From: Rhodanobacter sp. DHG33
Lineage (GTDB): Bacteria > Pseudomonadota > Gammaproteobacteria > Xanthomonadales > Rhodanobacteraceae
Length of the DNA stretch: 64,000 bases
Assembly (NCBI RefSeq): GCF_014843005.1
Contig: NZ_JACYXM010000002.1
Location: forward strand, 248,001 to 312,000
Reading direction: 5' to 3'
In this document: in pieces, positions 1-8,226 of the stretch
Numbering within the stretch: the stretch's first letter is position 1
Layout: each line of letters begins with the position of its first letter
Notes under the pieces: generated by a model
Told to the model about the DNA's origin: nothing
Seen by the model: the letters and a program-made list of their open reading frames with translations, nothing else
Databases searched by the model: none
Translations under genes and position numbers: made by a program

Positions 1-480
1 CTGCGCGCGGCGCAGGAGTCGCCGCGCGAATACGTGAACCGAGTGGCCCGCGACAAGGCGCGCGCCGGGCTTGCCGCGCTCGCCGGTAGCGCCGGTGCCA
101 CGGTGCTGGGCGCGGATACCGAGGTGGTGCTGGACGACGAAGTGTTCGGCAAGCCGCGCGATGCGCACGATGCCGCGGCGATGCTGCGCCGCCTCTCGGG
201 CTGCACGCATGCGGTGATCTCGGCGGTATGGCTGGTCGACGCGCGGGGCGAGCGCAGCGCCTGCAGCGTGTCGCGCGTGCGTTTCGCGGAGCTCGACGAG
301 GCCGCGATCGAAGCCTATGTCGCCACGGGCGAGTCCTTCGGCAAGGCGGGTGCGTATGCCATCCAGGGGCGCGGCGCGACGCTGGTGGAGCACCTGGAAG
401 GCAGCTATTCGGGCGTGATGGGCCTGCCGCTGTTCGAGACGGCGCAACTGCTGCGCGAGGCGGCGCTCTACACCGGGTGA
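1..480 (+). CDS. Maf-type nucleoside triphosphate pyrophosphatase, C-terminal part
   Basis: The gene runs in from the left edge, so its start is outside the window; 159 residues are visible. The frame reads [19 protein letters not shown] followed by LSGCTHAV, the usual Maf core, and ends with the KAGAYAIQG and VMGLPLFET motifs. Maf proteins hydrolyse nucleoside triphosphates such as dTTP or UTP, or modified ones, to the monophosphate and pyrophosphate in the cytoplasm, as housecleaning enzymes. The motifs fit the YhdE (dTTP/UTP) branch better than YceF, but the missing N-terminus makes that tentative. The stop overlaps the end of the convergent CPBP gene by 13 bases. Confidence 0.9.
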   Translation: MRAAQESPREYVNRVARDKARAGLAALAGSAGATVLGADTEVVLDDEVFGKPRDAHDAAAMLRRLSGCTHAVISAVWLVDARGERSACSVSRVRFAELDEAAIEAYVATGESFGKAGAYAIQGRGATLVEHLEGSYSGVMGLPLFETAQLLREAALYTG

Positions 481-1286
481 TGCAGCGACGCGAACAGCGC
501 CGCCATCGCCAGCAGGTTGTTGCAGCCGTGCGCGATGACCGCGGGCCACAGCGAGCCTGAGCGCAGCCGCAGCCACGCCAGCGCCGCGCCCAGCAGGGCG
601 AGGTTGGGCAGGGCGTACCACAGCCAGTGCAGGTCGGGCAGGTGCACCAGCGCGAACAGCGCGGCACTGGCCCATATGGCCCAGCCAACGCGCAGCCGAC
701 GCAGCAGGGCGGAGAGCAGCGCTCCGCGGAACAGCAGTTCTTCCACCGCCGGACCGATGCTGATCACGGCCAGCGTGAGCGCGCCGCGGAAGAGGAACCC
801 GGCGTCGCCGCCCAGCTCCTTCACGTCCTGCGGCACGGCGTGGCCGTGCGCAAGCAGTTCGGTGAGCTTGCCGCCGACCAGCGGCATCATCAGCCCCACC
901 GCCACGGCGATGGCGCACCAGGCTGCGGACGAGGGAACGGCGAAACCGAAGCCCGGCGGCTGCGCCTGCGGCCACAGCCGCGGCCAGAGCCGGTGCGCCA
1001 GCCACAGCGTGACGGCGGCCGCGCCGACCAGCACGAGCACCACCAGCACGCATTTGGCGTTTGCGTCCACCATGGCCAGCTGGACGTCGTTCGTCGCGGC
1101 GCCGGGATGCGCGATGCCGTAGACGAAGCCCAGCAGCAGGCTCACGAGGATGCCGAAAGCCACCTGCAGCGCGAAATACAGCACGATCATGCCGAGCGCC
1201 TGGGCAATGCCCGGCGCATGGGGTGAGGGTGAAGCAGCGTAGGTCGGCGGTAATCCGGGCGGCAGGCTGTGGCGTGGTGCATCCAT
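468..1286 (-). CDS. CPBP-family intramembrane metalloprotease
   Basis: A 272-residue polytopic membrane protein. The C-terminal half carries the Abi/CPBP signature: [10 protein letters not shown] with the paired Glu and Arg, then FALVHL, and finally the IAHGCNN motif. These residues bind the metal in Rce1-type proteases. About six to eight hydrophobic segments are visible from residue 25 to the end. The start at 1286 places a short Pro-rich head before the first membrane segment; an upstream frame extension lacks hydrophobic or conserved sequence and was rejected. Bacterial members act in peptide maturation or immunity, but the substrate here is unknown. The gene is convergent with maf and divergent from the TerC/CBS gene. 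Confidence 0.85.
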   Translation of the reverse strand: MDAPRHSLPPGLPPTYAASPSPHAPGIAQALGMIVLYFALQVAFGILVSLLLGFVYGIAHPGAATNDVQLAMVDANAKCVLVVLVLVGAAAVTLWLAHRLWPRLWPQAQPPGFGFAVPSSAAWCAIAVAVGLMMPLVGGKLTELLAHGHAVPQDVKELGGDAGFLFRGALTLAVISIGPAVEELLFRGALLSALLRRLRVGWAIWASAALFALVHLPDLHWLWYALPNLALLGAALAWLRLRSGSLWPAVIAHGCNNLLAMAALFASLHHPV

Positions 1287-1454
1287 TGAGCGAAGAACCC
1301 TAGCGCCTGGCTGGCAAAACGCCGGTGCGCGCGGCGCCGCGCTCCGAAGCCGCATCTTCGCGGCTGCATGCGGGTGTTGGCAATGCGCCGTACGGCATGG
1401 CTCAGCTTGATATAGTCGCAGGCACCGACCGCACGATATTGCTGCCGCGCCCCC

Positions 1455-2996
1455 ATGTTCGCATTCGACTGGCTGACCGATCCCGCCGCCTGGGCCGGCC
1501 TCCTCACCCTGGTGGTGCTGGAGATCGTGCTGGGCATCGACAACCTGGTGTTTGTCGCGATCCTTTCCGACAAGCTGCCGCCGCCGCGGCGCGACCGCGC
1601 CCGGCTGCTGGGCCTGGGCGTCGCGCTGGTGATGCGGCTGCTGCTGCTGGCCGCGATGTCGTGGCTGGTGCAGCTCACTACGCCCATCGTCGTGTGGCAC
1701 GGCATATCGTTGTCGTGGCGCGACATCATCCTGCTCGCGGGCGGCGCCTTCCTGTTGTTCAAGGCCACGCTGGAGCTGCACGAGCGGCTGGAGGGCGGCG
1801 ACGAACACGGCCCGGGGAACCGCGCGCAGGCGCGCTTCTGGCTGGTGGTGGCGCAGATCGTGGTGCTGGACCTGGTGTTTTCGCTGGACTCGGTGATCAC
1901 CGCGGTGGGCATGGCGAACCACCTCTCGGTGATGATGATCGCCGTGGTGATCGCCGTGCTGCTGATGATAGGCGCCAGCAAGCCGCTGACCGCGTTCATC
2001 AACGCGCGGCCCACGGTGGTGATCCTGTGCCTGTCGTTCCTGCTGATGATCGGCTTCAGCCTGGTCGCCGAAGGCCTGGGCTTCCACATCCCGAAGGGCT
2101 ATCTGTACGCCGCGATCGGCTTCTCGATCCTGATCGAGGCGTTCAACCAGACCATGCGCCGCAACCGCCAGCGCAGTCTGCTCGCCAGCGCACACACGCT
2201 GCGCGAACGCACATCGCAGGCGGTGCTACGGCTGCTCGGCACCGGCGGCGCGGAAGAGGAGGCGGCCCCTGCGACGACGGCGGAGAACGGCGGCGCGGTG
2301 TTCGGCCAGGACGAACTGGCGATGGTGCAGGGCGTACTCGATCTCGCCCATCGCCCGGTGCGCTCCATCATGACCCCGCGCCCGGAGATCAGCTGGATCG
2401 ACCCGCGCGAGGACGCCGCCAAGCTGCGCGCCGAAGTCGCCGCCTGCGGCCATCACTGGGTGCCGCTGGCCGGCGACGATCTCGACCAATTGATCGGCAT
2501 AGCGACCTCGCACGACCTGCTGGCCAGCCTGCTCGAACATGGCCGCATCGACACCGACCGCGTGGTGCGCAAGCCGATGACGGTGCTGGAATCGTTGAGC
2601 GTGCTGCGCCTGATCGACGCATTCCGCCGCTCGCCGTTGCAGGTGGCGCTGGTGGTGGACGAATACGGCAGCGTGCTCGGGCTGGTCACGCCGGCCGACG
2701 TGCTGGCGAGCATCGCCGGCGATTTTCCCGATGCCGAGGGCGGCGATCCCGCAGCCATCCGCGAAAGCGACGGTGCCTGGCTGCTCGACGCCAGCCTCGA
2801 CCTGCGCCGGGTGGAACAGCTGCTCGGCCATCGTCTGGGCAGCGACGACGGTTTCGCCAGCCTTGCCGGCTATGCGCTGCAGCAGCTGGGCCGTTTGCCG
2901 GCGGCCGGCGAGCGCTTCACCAGCGAGGGCCTGTGGTTCGAGGTGGTGGCGATGGATGGGGCCCGCATCGAGAAGTTGCGGGTCGGGGCCGCCTAG
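1455..2996 (+). CDS. yoaE: TerC/CBS/CorC-domain membrane protein, YoaE family
   Basis: The 513-residue product closely follows E. coli YoaE in order and length. A TerC-type membrane domain spans about residues 5-240 ([15 protein letters not shown] near the start and [16 protein letters not shown] in the middle, both with the buried acidic residues typical of TerC). A CBS pair follows at about 295-420, starting [13 protein letters not shown], then a CorC/HlyC transporter-associated domain at about 430-510. TerC proteins are linked to Mn and other metal export, often for metalating secreted proteins; the CBS pair probably senses a nucleotide. Transcribed alone, divergent from the CPBP protease. 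Function in metal handling is inferred from family membership. Confidence 0.88.
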   Translation: MFAFDWLTDPAAWAGLLTLVVLEIVLGIDNLVFVAILSDKLPPPRRDRARLLGLGVALVMRLLLLAAMSWLVQLTTPIVVWHGISLSWRDIILLAGGAFLLFKATLELHERLEGGDEHGPGNRAQARFWLVVAQIVVLDLVFSLDSVITAVGMANHLSVMMIAVVIAVLLMIGASKPLTAFINARPTVVILCLSFLLMIGFSLVAEGLGFHIPKGYLYAAIGFSILIEAFNQTMRRNRQRSLLASAHTLRERTSQAVLRLLGTGGAEEEAAPATTAENGGAVFGQDELAMVQGVLDLAHRPVRSIMTPRPEISWIDPREDAAKLRAEVAACGHHWVPLAGDDLDQLIGIATSHDLLASLLEHGRIDTDRVVRKPMTVLESLSVLRLIDAFRRSPLQVALVVDEYGSVLGLVTPADVLASIAGDFPDAEGGDPAAIRESDGAWLLDASLDLRRVEQLLGHRLGSDDGFASLAGYALQQLGRLPAAGERFTSEGLWFEVVAMDGARIEKLRVGAA

Positions 2997-3128
2997 TGGC
3001 CTGTTCGGAGTTTGCGATCCCCTGCGAATGGTGAGGTATCGCAAGCGGCAGAACGGCTCCGATCGCCTGCCGGCAACCAGGCGCTTTTGGCGTTCTTCGG
3101 TGGCCTGCTGCCGTCGAAGCGCACGGCA

Positions 3129-3524
3129 TCAGCTCAGCAGCAGGGCGCGGACCAGGCCCACCAGCGCCATCAGCAGCACGGCTCCCCAGCCCAGCATGCC
3201 CAGCACGAAGCCCCCGCCGCGGCGCGCGGCATCCTGCAGGTAGGCCACCGCGTACCAGGCGCGGCCGACGAACCACACCAGTCCCGCCACGCCGGCCCAG
3301 CCGCCGTAGCCGTAATGCACGGCCACCCACAGCGTGGGCAGGAACAGCAGCACGGCTTCCAGCGTGTTCATCTGCACCCGGTAGGCGCGTTCGAAGTCAG
3401 GGTGGCCGGTGACGGCCGGCGCCTTGATGCCGTATTTGCCGCGGGCGCTGCCCACCGCGAACATCGTGCCGAACTGCAGCAGCACGGCAAGCAGGACAAC
3501 CAGGGCGGGCAGTTGCTGGAGCAT
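3129..3524 (-). CDS. MAPEG family membrane protein
   Basis: A 131-residue protein with four membrane segments, the usual MAPEG size. The core motif RAYRVQMNTLEAVLLFLP at about residues 46-63 matches the E-R-x-x-x-N-x-x-E pattern of the family, whose members are glutathione-dependent or eicosanoid-modifying membrane enzymes in eukaryotes and have no settled role in bacteria. The neighbours give no pathway. About 130 bases without a recognisable gene separate it from the YoaE-type gene, which ends convergently. Confidence 0.82.
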   Translation of the reverse strand: MLQQLPALVVLLAVLLQFGTMFAVGSARGKYGIKAPAVTGHPDFERAYRVQMNTLEAVLLFLPTLWVAVHYGYGGWAGVAGLVWFVGRAWYAVAYLQDAARRGGGFVLGMLGWGAVLLMALVGLVRALLLS

Positions 3525-3622
3525 GGCGCGTCTCGTCGGGAAAGGTGCGCCAATGTAGCGGTTTGGCGCAACGGCTGGCGAGGCGCTATCGTCGCTCCGT
3601 CATCGGCAAAGGGAGAGAGGAC

Positions 3623-4516
3623 ATGGATTGGCAGAAGGGCGAGAACAGCGACAACGTCGAGGAAGGCAGCGGTGGCGGTGGCGGCGGCGGTTTCCAGCCG
3701 GGCGGGGTCCACCTCGGCATCGGCGGCATCCTGATCCTCGTCGTGCTCAGCCTGATCTTCAAGCGCGACCTGGTGACGCCGTTCCTGGGCGGCACCGATG
3801 CCGGAGTGCAGCAGACCAGCGGGCAGGCGCAGCCCACGCAGCCCACGCAGGCCGTCAACTGCCAGAACGCCACCGACGAACAGGTGTCGTTCGCGTGCCA
3901 CATCATGGGTTCCACCGAGAAAACCTGGAGCGACTATTTCGCCGCGATGGGCAAGACCTACGTCGACCCCAAGCTGCATCTGTTCACCGGCGAGGTGGCG
4001 ACGGCCTGCGGCGCAGCTTCCACCGCGGTGGGGCCGTTCTACTGCCCGGGCGACAAGAAGGTCTACCTCGACCTCGGCTTCTTCCAGGAACTGCAGGACC
4101 GCTTCCATGCCTCCGGCGATTTCGCGCGCGCCTACGTGATCGCGCATGAAGTCGGCCACCACGTGCAGGACCTGCTCGGCGTCTTCGACAAGGTGCAGCA
4201 GCTGCAGCAGCAGGGTTATCCGATGGACGGCGCCAATGGCCTCTCGGTGCGGCAGGAGCTGCAGGCCGATTGTTTCGCCGGCGTGTGGGCCAACCGCACG
4301 CAGCAACGGCTCGACTGGCTGAAGCCAGGCGACGTGGAGTCCGCGCTCAATGCGGCCAGCGCGGTAGGCGACGACACGCTGCAGAAGGAAACCCAAGGCC
4401 GGGTGATGCCCGACACCTTCACCCACGGCACGTCGGCGCAGCGCGTGAAATGGTTCAAGGCCGGCATGGACAGCGGCGACATCAACAGCTGCAACACGTT
4501 CGCCGGCGACCCCTGA
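3623..4516 (+). CDS. Neutral zinc metallopeptidase, YpfJ family
   Basis: The 297-residue protein starts at 3623, just after a GGGAGAGAGG ribosome site; a longer frame upstream lacks one. The head MDWQKGENSDNVE and a Gly-rich stretch are typical of YpfJ/KPN_02809 proteins, followed by one membrane segment at about residues 32-52. The zinc site HEVGHHVQDLLG has its histidines at 175 and 179 and the catalytic Glu at 176; the second metal motif LQADCFAGVWA follows about 40 residues later. The bulk is expected to be periplasmic. Substrate is unknown. Confidence 0.88.
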   Translation: MDWQKGENSDNVEEGSGGGGGGGFQPGGVHLGIGGILILVVLSLIFKRDLVTPFLGGTDAGVQQTSGQAQPTQPTQAVNCQNATDEQVSFACHIMGSTEKTWSDYFAAMGKTYVDPKLHLFTGEVATACGAASTAVGPFYCPGDKKVYLDLGFFQELQDRFHASGDFARAYVIAHEVGHHVQDLLGVFDKVQQLQQQGYPMDGANGLSVRQELQADCFAGVWANRTQQRLDWLKPGDVESALNAASAVGDDTLQKETQGRVMPDTFTHGTSAQRVKWFKAGMDSGDINSCNTFAGDP

Positions 4517-4575
4517 TGGCGCTCCCGCGGGGCGCAGCCGCGCCCCGCGGACCCGCACCCGTCATAATCCGCGGC

Positions 4576-4962
4576 ATGACCCACCCCTGCCTTACCTGCG
4601 GCGCCTGCTGCGCCTATTTCCGCATCGCCTTTCACTGGGCCGAGACCGATCCGGCGCTGGGCGGCACCGTGCCCGCCGAGCTCACCGAGCAGCTCGATCC
4701 GCATCGCGTGGTGATGCGCGGCACACAGTCGAAGACGCCGCGCTGCGTGGCGCTGGTGGGCGAGATCGGCGTGGCCGCGCACTGCGGCATCCATCCGATC
4801 AAGCCTTCGGTGTGCCGCGAAGTAGAGCCGTCGTGGGAATTCGGCCGGCACAGCCTGCAGTGCGACAAGGGCCGCATCGCGCATGGCCTGGTGCCACTGA
4901 CGCCGGCGGACTGGATCGAAGCCGCGGACTCGGGCCAGCCCTCGTCGCCGAAAGACGCCTAG
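4576..4962 (+). CDS. YkgJ family cysteine-cluster protein
   Basis: A 128-residue cytoplasmic protein that starts with the CLTCGACCAYF cluster and has further cysteines at CGIHPIKPSVCREV and near LQCDKG, the set of eight-or-so cysteines that defines the YkgJ (UPF0153) family. These are expected to bind zinc or an iron-sulfur cluster; no activity is established. It lies 59 bases after the YpfJ-type gene on the same strand and could be cotranscribed. Its end overlaps the stop of the convergent anti-sigma gene by four bases. Confidence 0.85.
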   Translation: MTHPCLTCGACCAYFRIAFHWAETDPALGGTVPAELTEQLDPHRVVMRGTQSKTPRCVALVGEIGVAAHCGIHPIKPSVCREVEPSWEFGRHSLQCDKGRIAHGLVPLTPADWIEAADSGQPSSPKDA

Positions 4963-5744
4963 CGCAGCTCGCCGCTGCCTGGAGCCTGACGCAGATCCTG
5001 CGCGAACTCCCGCAGGGCGACGGGATCGACGTCGGAGACCGCGGCGTAGTGCATGCCGTCCTCGGTCCAGCGCAACACGGTGTAGCCGTGCTGTTGCGAT
5101 TCATGCGGGTCGGCACTGGCGGCAGGCGTGGTGGCCGGCCACTCGTATACGCTGATCAGGTGCAGATGCCGGCGATACACCAGCGCGGCGACGCTGCGCC
5201 CGTCCAGCGCATCGAGGCGGCCACCCACCAGTGGAAATCCTGCATTGGCCAGATCCACCACGCGCGGCGCGAAGTCCAGCTTGCCGTCGAACCACGGCTT
5301 CACCGTGTGCTGGTCGGTCGACACCACGTCCATGAGGTGTTGCGGCTGCAGCGCGCGCAGGTGGCTGGAGACCACTTCGTCGACCAGCGCATCGCCGGCC
5401 ACGCCGTGCTGCTGCAGGGCGTAGAACAGCGGCGTGGCCAGCAGCAGCGCACCGGCGAAACCCGCCGCCATCGCCCATGCGAGCGGCGCCCGCCGCGGGC
5501 GTGCGGTGGGTGGGCGGGCATCGGCGGCGGTGTGCTGCGGCGTCCAGCGTTCGCGCAGTGCCGCCGGCGCGTGCCGGTACAGTTCCGGCTGCGCCAGCGC
5601 CCGGCGCAACCGTTCGTGTTCGCGCACGCGTTCGCTGCAGGCGGCGCAGCCCTGCAGGTGGTCGGCTATGGCGGCGCTCTGCGCGGCATCGAGCTCGTCG
5701 TCGATATAGGCGTGCAGCAGCAGTCGGGCGTCAGCGCAGATCAT
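4959..5744 (-). CDS. Anti-sigma factor with zinc-finger head and one membrane helix
   Basis: A 261-residue protein translated from an ATG that overlaps the sigma gene stop (ATGA). The head has Cys3 and the DHLQGCAAC motif, the His-x3-Cys-x2-Cys of a zf-HC2 anti-sigma domain, covering about residues 1-45 in the cytoplasm. A membrane helix lies at about 84-105, and the remaining 150 residues should be periplasmic. RsiW/ChrR-like proteins of this layout hold their ECF sigma factor inactive until a periplasmic signal is sensed. The periplasmic part has no motif I can name. Confidence 0.88.
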   Translation of the reverse strand: MICADARLLLHAYIDDELDAAQSAAIADHLQGCAACSERVREHERLRRALAQPELYRHAPAALRERWTPQHTAADARPPTARPRRAPLAWAMAAGFAGALLLATPLFYALQQHGVAGDALVDEVVSSHLRALQPQHLMDVVSTDQHTVKPWFDGKLDFAPRVVDLANAGFPLVGGRLDALDGRSVAALVYRRHLHLISVYEWPATTPAASADPHESQQHGYTVLRWTEDGMHYAAVSDVDPVALREFAQDLRQAPGSGELR

Positions 5745-6298
5745 GGCGCCTCCCCGGATTGACCGGACAATTCGAGTTTCAGCCGCTCGCGGGCGCGGGC
5801 GAGCCGGGACATCACGGTGCCGATCTTCTGGCCGGTGATGGTGGCGATTTCCTTGTAGGAACATTCCTCCAGTTCGCGCAGCACGATGGCCTCGCGCCAT
5901 GGCGGCGGCAGCCGCTCCAGCGCCTGCCGCAGCGAACCGACGTCGACCGCCAGCAGGGTCAGCGCTTCCGGCGAGGCCTGCTCGTCGACCAGCGGATGGA
6001 GGTCCTCGTCCAGCGGTTCGAGCAGATGCCCGGGAGGCGTCTTCGCGCTCAGCGTGAAGTAGGTGTTGCGCACGATGGCGAGCAGCCATACCCGCGCATC
6101 GCCGCCGCGGAAGCTGTCGAAGTAGCGCAGCGCGCGCAGCATCGCTTCCTGCACCACGTCCTGCGCGTCGGCATCGTTGTGGGCCAGCCAGCGCGCGAGA
6201 TTCCACGCGGCGTCCAGCCACGGCAGCACCACGGCTTCGAAGCGCGCGCTGATGGCGGGCTGCAAGGGTGGCGATGCGGTGGACGCTTCGATGGGCAT
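5741..6298 (-). CDS. ECF-subfamily RNA polymerase sigma factor
   Basis: 185 residues, the usual ECF size. Region 2 contains DAQDVVQEAMLRALRY and the FRGGDARVWLLAIVRN segment that binds the -10 element; region 4 contains LPPPWREAIVLRELE and the helix-turn-helix YKEIATITGQKIGTVMSRLA, which reads the -35 element. It is followed, with a four-base overlap, by its anti-sigma factor. A likely self-controlled promoter lies just ahead (6306-6332), and an identical element drives the divergent metallophosphoesterase operon. The -10 element ends only seven bases before this ATG, so the message may have almost no leader. The signal is unknown. Confidence 0.92.
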   Translation of the reverse strand: MPIEASTASPPLQPAISARFEAVVLPWLDAAWNLARWLAHNDADAQDVVQEAMLRALRYFDSFRGGDARVWLLAIVRNTYFTLSAKTPPGHLLEPLDEDLHPLVDEQASPEALTLLAVDVGSLRQALERLPPPWREAIVLRELEECSYKEIATITGQKIGTVMSRLARARERLKLELSGQSGEAP

Positions 6299-6305
6299 AA
6301 GGGAA

Positions 6306-6332
6306 TTACCGCGCTGGCGGCGACTTTATTCC
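6306..6332 (-). promoter_or_regulatory. Predicted ECF promoter for the sigma/anti-sigma operon
   Basis: On the minus strand, GGAATA (6332-6327) is followed after 15 bases by CGGTAA (6311-6306). The GGAAT-type -35 and CGGTA-type -10 with this spacing resemble ECF promoters. The same two hexamers at the same spacing occur facing the other way at 6348-6374, which is the main argument that they are real. Transcription would begin about at the start codon at 6298. Confidence 0.65.
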
Positions 6333-6347
6333 CGGCCCGGAAAAACC

Positions 6348-6374
6348 GGAATAGGGCGCCGCAGCGCACGGTAA
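6348..6374 (+). promoter_or_regulatory. Predicted ECF promoter for the metallophosphoesterase/cupredoxin operon
   Basis: GGAATA (6348-6353), 15 bases, then CGGTAA (6369-6374), identical in both boxes and in spacing to the minus-strand promoter at 6306-6332. The leader to the start codon at 6420 would be about 40 bases and includes a GGAGTGAG ribosome site. Control by the adjacent ECF sigma factor is inferred. Confidence 0.65.
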
Positions 6375-6419
6375 TGCATGGCGAAGGGTGCCTTCCGCAC
6401 CCGCCATGGAGTGAGCGAC

Positions 6420-7367
6420 ATGACAAACCAGCATGACGACGGGAATCTGGACCGCCGCAGCTTCCTCAAGTGCATGGCCTGGGCCGGGGCCGGCACCCTG
6501 CTGATGATGAAGGGCGGCGTGTTGCACGCGCGCACCCTGGGCGCCGACGCGGGCGCGGAGGCGAAGGACACCACTTTCAGTTTTGCCCAGATCAGCGATT
6601 CGCACATCGGCTTCCATGCCGCGCCGAACACCGACCCGGCATCGACGCTGCGCGCCGCGCTCGCCCAGGTCGACGCATTGCCGGTGCGCCCGGATTTCCT
6701 GCTGCATACCGGCGACCTGACCCATCTCTCGCGCCCGGACCAGTTCGACACCCTGGCCGGGCTGATGCAGGAATCGCGCGCCGGCAAGGGCAAGGTGTTC
6801 TATGTGCCGGGCGAGCACGACGTGATCGGCGACAACGGTGCCGAGTTCTTCCGGCACTTCGGCGAGCGGCAGCAGCCGGGCGGCTGGTACAGCTTCGATC
6901 ATCGCGGCGTGCACTTCGTGGGCCTGATCAACGTGCTCGGCCTCAAGGCGGGTGGGCTGGGTTTTCTGGGTGCCGAGCAGCTCGCGTGGCTGAAGAAGGA
7001 CCTGGCGCCGCTCTCCGCCGAGACGCCGGTGCTGGTGTTCGCGCACATGCCGATGTGGTCGCTGTATCCGGCCTGGGGCTGGGGCACGGACGACAGCCTG
7101 GAGGCCATGGGTTACCTGCGCCGCTTCGGTTCGGTCAGCGTGCTCAACGGCCACATCCACCAGATCCAGCAGAAGGTGGAAGGCAACATCACGTTCTACA
7201 CGGCGCGTTCGACGGCCTATCCGCAGCCGGCACCCGGCGCGGGACCGGCACCGGGGCCGCTGAAGAGCGTGACGCCGGATCGGTTGCACAGCTACCTTGG
7301 CATCCGCGGCGTGCACCACGTGCAGGGCAAGGATGCGTTGGCCGTCACCGAAGAGGTGATGGCATGA
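6420..7367 (+). CDS. Tat-exported metallophosphoesterase
   Basis: The 315-residue product starts after GGAGTGAG. Its N-terminus has a twin-arginine signal, DRRSFLKCMAW, followed by a hydrophobic stretch, so it should be folded in the cytoplasm and exported by Tat. The calcineurin-like metal motifs are in order: FAQISDSHIGF, LLHTGDLTH, VPGEHDV, VFAHMPMW and NGHIHQ. Together these make a two-metal phosphoesterase; the substrate is unknown. The next gene, a cupredoxin, overlaps by four bases (ATGA), so the two are translationally coupled, and both probably answer to the divergent ECF sigma factor. An exported phosphoesterase paired with a copper protein suggests an envelope stress or repair role, which is inference. 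Confidence 0.88.
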   Translation: MTNQHDDGNLDRRSFLKCMAWAGAGTLLMMKGGVLHARTLGADAGAEAKDTTFSFAQISDSHIGFHAAPNTDPASTLRAALAQVDALPVRPDFLLHTGDLTHLSRPDQFDTLAGLMQESRAGKGKVFYVPGEHDVIGDNGAEFFRHFGERQQPGGWYSFDHRGVHFVGLINVLGLKAGGLGFLGAEQLAWLKKDLAPLSAETPVLVFAHMPMWSLYPAWGWGTDDSLEAMGYLRRFGSVSVLNGHIHQIQQKVEGNITFYTARSTAYPQPAPGAGPAPGPLKSVTPDRLHSYLGIRGVHHVQGKDALAVTEEVMA

Positions 7368-7708
7368 ATCGTCTTGCGTACGTGGCCTGTCTGCTGCCGG
7401 CCTTGGCCGTCTTGGCGATGCCGGCAGTTGCCGCCAGCAGCCGCTCGCCCGCGGAGAAGCCGAACCGGATCGAGATCCGCAACTTCATGTTCACGCCGAA
7501 GACGCTCGTCGTGCCGGTGGGCGCCAGGGTGGAATGGATCAACCGCGACGAGGAGCCGCACACCGTGGTCAGCGCGAACGGGCAGTTCGCGCCGTCGAAA
7601 GCGCTGGACAGCAACGACAGCTACGCGGCCACGTTCGGCAAGCCGGGCACCTATGTGTATTACTGCACGGTGCATCCGTTCATGACCGGAACCGTCATCG
7701 TGAAATGA
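7364..7708 (+). CDS. Periplasmic cupredoxin (plastocyanin/amicyanin-like)
   Basis: 114 residues, with a Sec signal peptide ending near AVAAS at residue 25. The mature part is a single blue-copper domain: PKTLVVPVGARVEWINRD, then EEPHTVVS with ligand His66, and the C-terminal ligand loop YYCTVHPFM with Cys101, His104 and Met107. All four type 1 copper ligands are present, so it should carry copper and move electrons or copper in the periplasm. The start overlaps the metallophosphoesterase stop, so they are made together. No oxidase or copper exporter lies next to it, so its partner is unknown. Confidence 0.9.
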   Translation: MNRLAYVACLLPALAVLAMPAVAASSRSPAEKPNRIEIRNFMFTPKTLVVPVGARVEWINRDEEPHTVVSANGQFAPSKALDSNDSYAATFGKPGTYVYYCTVHPFMTGTVIVK

Positions 7709-7725
7709 CGGCCGGCATGCGGCGC

Positions 7726-8172
7726 TCAGTGCGCGGATGCGATGAAGCTGTTCGGCGCGTAGAGCGTCCAGTCGCCCGCACGGTCGTCGATGGCGACGCG
7801 TGCGACGAAGGCCACGCAGCTGCGGTCCGGACATGGGCCGCTGCTGTCCGTGTCGGCTGCGGCCGGCGCCTGCAGCGCGTAGTCGTGGCTGCTGTCGATC
7901 TCGCGGCAGAACTCCGGCGGGCCGCCGACGATCTTCACCGCCACCGGACTGGCGTAATAGCGCTTGCCGTCGAGCACCTGCAGCCTGAATTCTTCTGCGG
8001 TGCAGCCCCATGCCCCAGGTCTGAAGTCCACGCGTGTCGCTTGCGGGGATGGCGCGCGGCCAGTCTCTTCGGCCAGCGTGGGCATGGTGGCGTTGCGGCC
8101 GTAGTGCCAGAGCAGGAAGCCGCCCGCCACGACCATGCAACCGAGCATGCCGCCCAGCTTCGTTGCCGCCAT
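7726..8172 (-). CDS. Membrane-anchored protein of unknown function
   Basis: A 148-residue protein if started at 8172, which follows an AGGGAGAGG ribosome site; a start 39 bases upstream is possible but has no such site. One hydrophobic segment at about residues 5-22 (GGMLGCMVVAGGFLLWHY) acts as an anchor or signal, and the rest should be periplasmic, with four cysteines, including CTAEEF and CPDRSC, that could form disulfides. I do not recognise a family. It is convergent with the cupredoxin gene and lies 54 bases downstream of the dioxygenase gene on the same strand. Confidence 0.6.
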   Translation of the reverse strand: MAATKLGGMLGCMVVAGGFLLWHYGRNATMPTLAEETGRAPSPQATRVDFRPGAWGCTAEEFRLQVLDGKRYYASPVAVKIVGGPPEFCREIDSSHDYALQAPAAADTDSSGPCPDRSCVAFVARVAIDDRAGDWTLYAPNSFIASAH

Positions 8173-8226
8173 CGCCGCCTCTCCCTGTTTGCGTGGCGCG
8201 CACGTTGGCATGCGCGCTGAGGACGG

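Noticed and set aside
468-2195. 575-codon minus-strand frame covering the YoaE-type gene
   Set aside because: Only the part from 1286 to 468 is CPBP-like; the upstream His/Gln/Arg-rich stretch is the shadow of the plus-strand TerC/CBS gene.
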